From Trochalopteron elliotii (taxonomy: Eukaryota; Chordata; Aves; Passeriformes; Leiothrichidae), in the NCBI GenBank assembly GCA_024734555.1, contig JANPWX010000247.1, forward strand, positions 2,564,566 to 2,628,565: DNA of 64,000 nt, written 5' to 3'. The notes under the pieces are model-generated. The model saw nothing but the letters and a program-made list of their open reading frames with translations. It had not been told where the DNA came from and did no database searches. Position 1 is the stretch's first letter, and every line of letters begins with the position of its first letter. Positions 62,608 through 64,000 of this stretch are shown piece by piece. Position numbers and translations under genes: made by a program.

Positions 62608-64000
62608 AGCAGGATTGTTCAGGAAATAACTCTGATGTAGTAAAACGTACCACAGTGAAGCTGTCCAGAAAAATCTACTTATCCTCATAGCAGGATGCAC
62701 AAAGGTATGTACACTTTTGAAATTCCAAATCATCTCGCTGGTCGTATCTCTGCTTTTTTCCTAACACATAGAAGATGTGATATAATACAGTTTCATATTT
62801 CCTCCAGGGGACATCAGTCATATATTTTTAAACTAGGTATGGCTAGTCATTTCCACCTGCTTATTTTCTCTTCCACTTATCTTAGACTCTTGCTGTCAAG
62901 TTCCAGAGGTATGGCTCTGTCTTTCTATCAGAAGACTGATTCTATGTGCCATATAAATAATATGTAGCAACCTTGGCCCAAGGTCTTCCCACCATAAATG
63001 GCATAATATCTTAACATTACATACTTAGTCCTAAATTGGACATCTGGTTGCCTGAGGTTCTGTTCAGTGGGGAGAGGCACATTCAGAGCGTGATTCAGAT
63101 TTCATACCCTTTAAAGAAACATCTGAAACAGCTCATTTCTCTCCATTAACAACACAGACAGCCTACAGCAATCATGCTCTTAATTTAGTCATGTACATTA
63201 AAGCAGCTAAGTAGAATGAATCTAGGCCAAGCTGTCTGTGTGCACATAGCACTGAAGTCACAGTCATTTGTACATGGTACCCTGCATATTTAATTAATGC
63301 TCTATTCATCAGGGAGCATTTGCAATTTTACCCTTAAAATTAGTATTTGATGTTAAAAGACTGAGAGAATATCACTCTCTTATGAACATGGAACTTTTAA
63401 GCACACAAATTCATAGCAAATAGCTCTAATGTAAAAGAAGAACAAGCATATCATTGTGTGATTACACGTGAAGGTACAATGAAAGAAAATTAATGTAGCT
63501 ACACTGTGTTGTGCTCAAAGGACATCCAAACTTGTATGGAATTTTTTAAAACTTATTAGAGAAAAACATAGACCTTTTCCTTCCTAACATGAACTCTATT
63601 TTTTTGCAACTGATCAAGCAGAATCAATAACCAAACCCCAGTCTTTATATATTGTTTGTTTGGCAGCTTCATAGTCTATGGACTAAAATATTTCTGTTGG
63701 CTTAACACATACATAAGGCATGGAGAGATGGTGCAAGGTCAAAGTAGCACAAAATATAGGTTATATGCCACTCTCTTTATCCAAATATGTCATAACAGAA
63801 GTTGGGCATTAGTAATACTTACTTTGAGTTTATATTAATTGATCCATATGCCAATGAGACATACAAATACATCATCAATGAGTTTATAAGGCTGTATAAA
63901 TGCATGCAAAGAGAACACCTGCTGCTGCTCCTTGTCTGGTGTCTCTCCTAAATATGCCAATGGATTAATCATTTAGTTCTGCATCTAGTAACAGCCTTAT

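Larger units (their letters stand above)
60111..64000. other. unique AT-rich non-coding DNA
   Basis: No gene or transposon recognised. Includes an A/C-only tract (60609-60647), a T-rich tract near 61128-61155, an AT-rich patch near 62240-62252, a CCTCCA/TGGAGG hairpin at 62099-62116 and the duplication at 62540-62607. Confidence 0.65.

Noticed and set aside
1..64000. tRNA, rRNA, CRISPR arrays, bacterial operons or phage genes
   Set aside because: None of the expected signatures was seen. The repeat families are avian nuclear.

Overview
The window looks like avian nuclear DNA, probably from a neoavian and most likely a songbird. The evidence is several CR1 LINE fragments with bird-type 3' ends (tandem copies of a tail close to ATTCTATG, seen mostly as its reverse complement) together with three LTR families of the kind abundant in passerine genomes. 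The background is AT-rich and CpG-poor with many short A/T tracts. I found no protein-coding gene, tRNA, rRNA or CRISPR array. The short open reading frames are what chance produces in AT-rich DNA, or they lie inside repeats. The simplest reading is a gene desert or part of a very long intron. Repeat names rest on recognition of the families, not on a database search.

Layout. 1-13.6 kb is mostly unique AT-rich DNA with a solo LTR at 2955-3490 (+) and two unexplained GC-richer blocks near 6.6-7.0 and 8.4-8.8 kb. A second solo LTR of another family lies at about 13.59-14.15 kb (-). A CR1 ORF2 piece at 18.26-18.57 kb (+) runs almost into a pure CCTT microsatellite. From 18.7 to 40.7 kb the DNA is mostly unique, with CR1 3' ends at 27.0 kb (-) and 31.4 kb (+).

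The busiest part is 40.7-47.1 kb. A solo LTR of a third family (40675-41685, -) is followed by a GGAGA tract and a 352-base assembly gap. A second copy of the same LTR family follows in the opposite orientation (45128-47135, +), split by a 0.9 kb CR1 (45793-46707, -). At 54.6-55.1 kb three CR1 pieces alternate in orientation, which fits a retrotransposition event with an inverted 5' part next to older CR1 sequence. At 59.6-60.1 kb an old CR1 (-) contains a local amplification with a 22-bp perfect palindrome. The rest is unique DNA.

No genes work together here. The history that can be read is of retroelement insertion, LTR-LTR recombination leaving solo LTRs, nesting, and microsatellite growth. 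Several unique stretches keep CpGs and homeodomain-type TAAT sites and could be conserved non-coding elements, but that needs alignment to other birds. I did not find a convincing new biological system.
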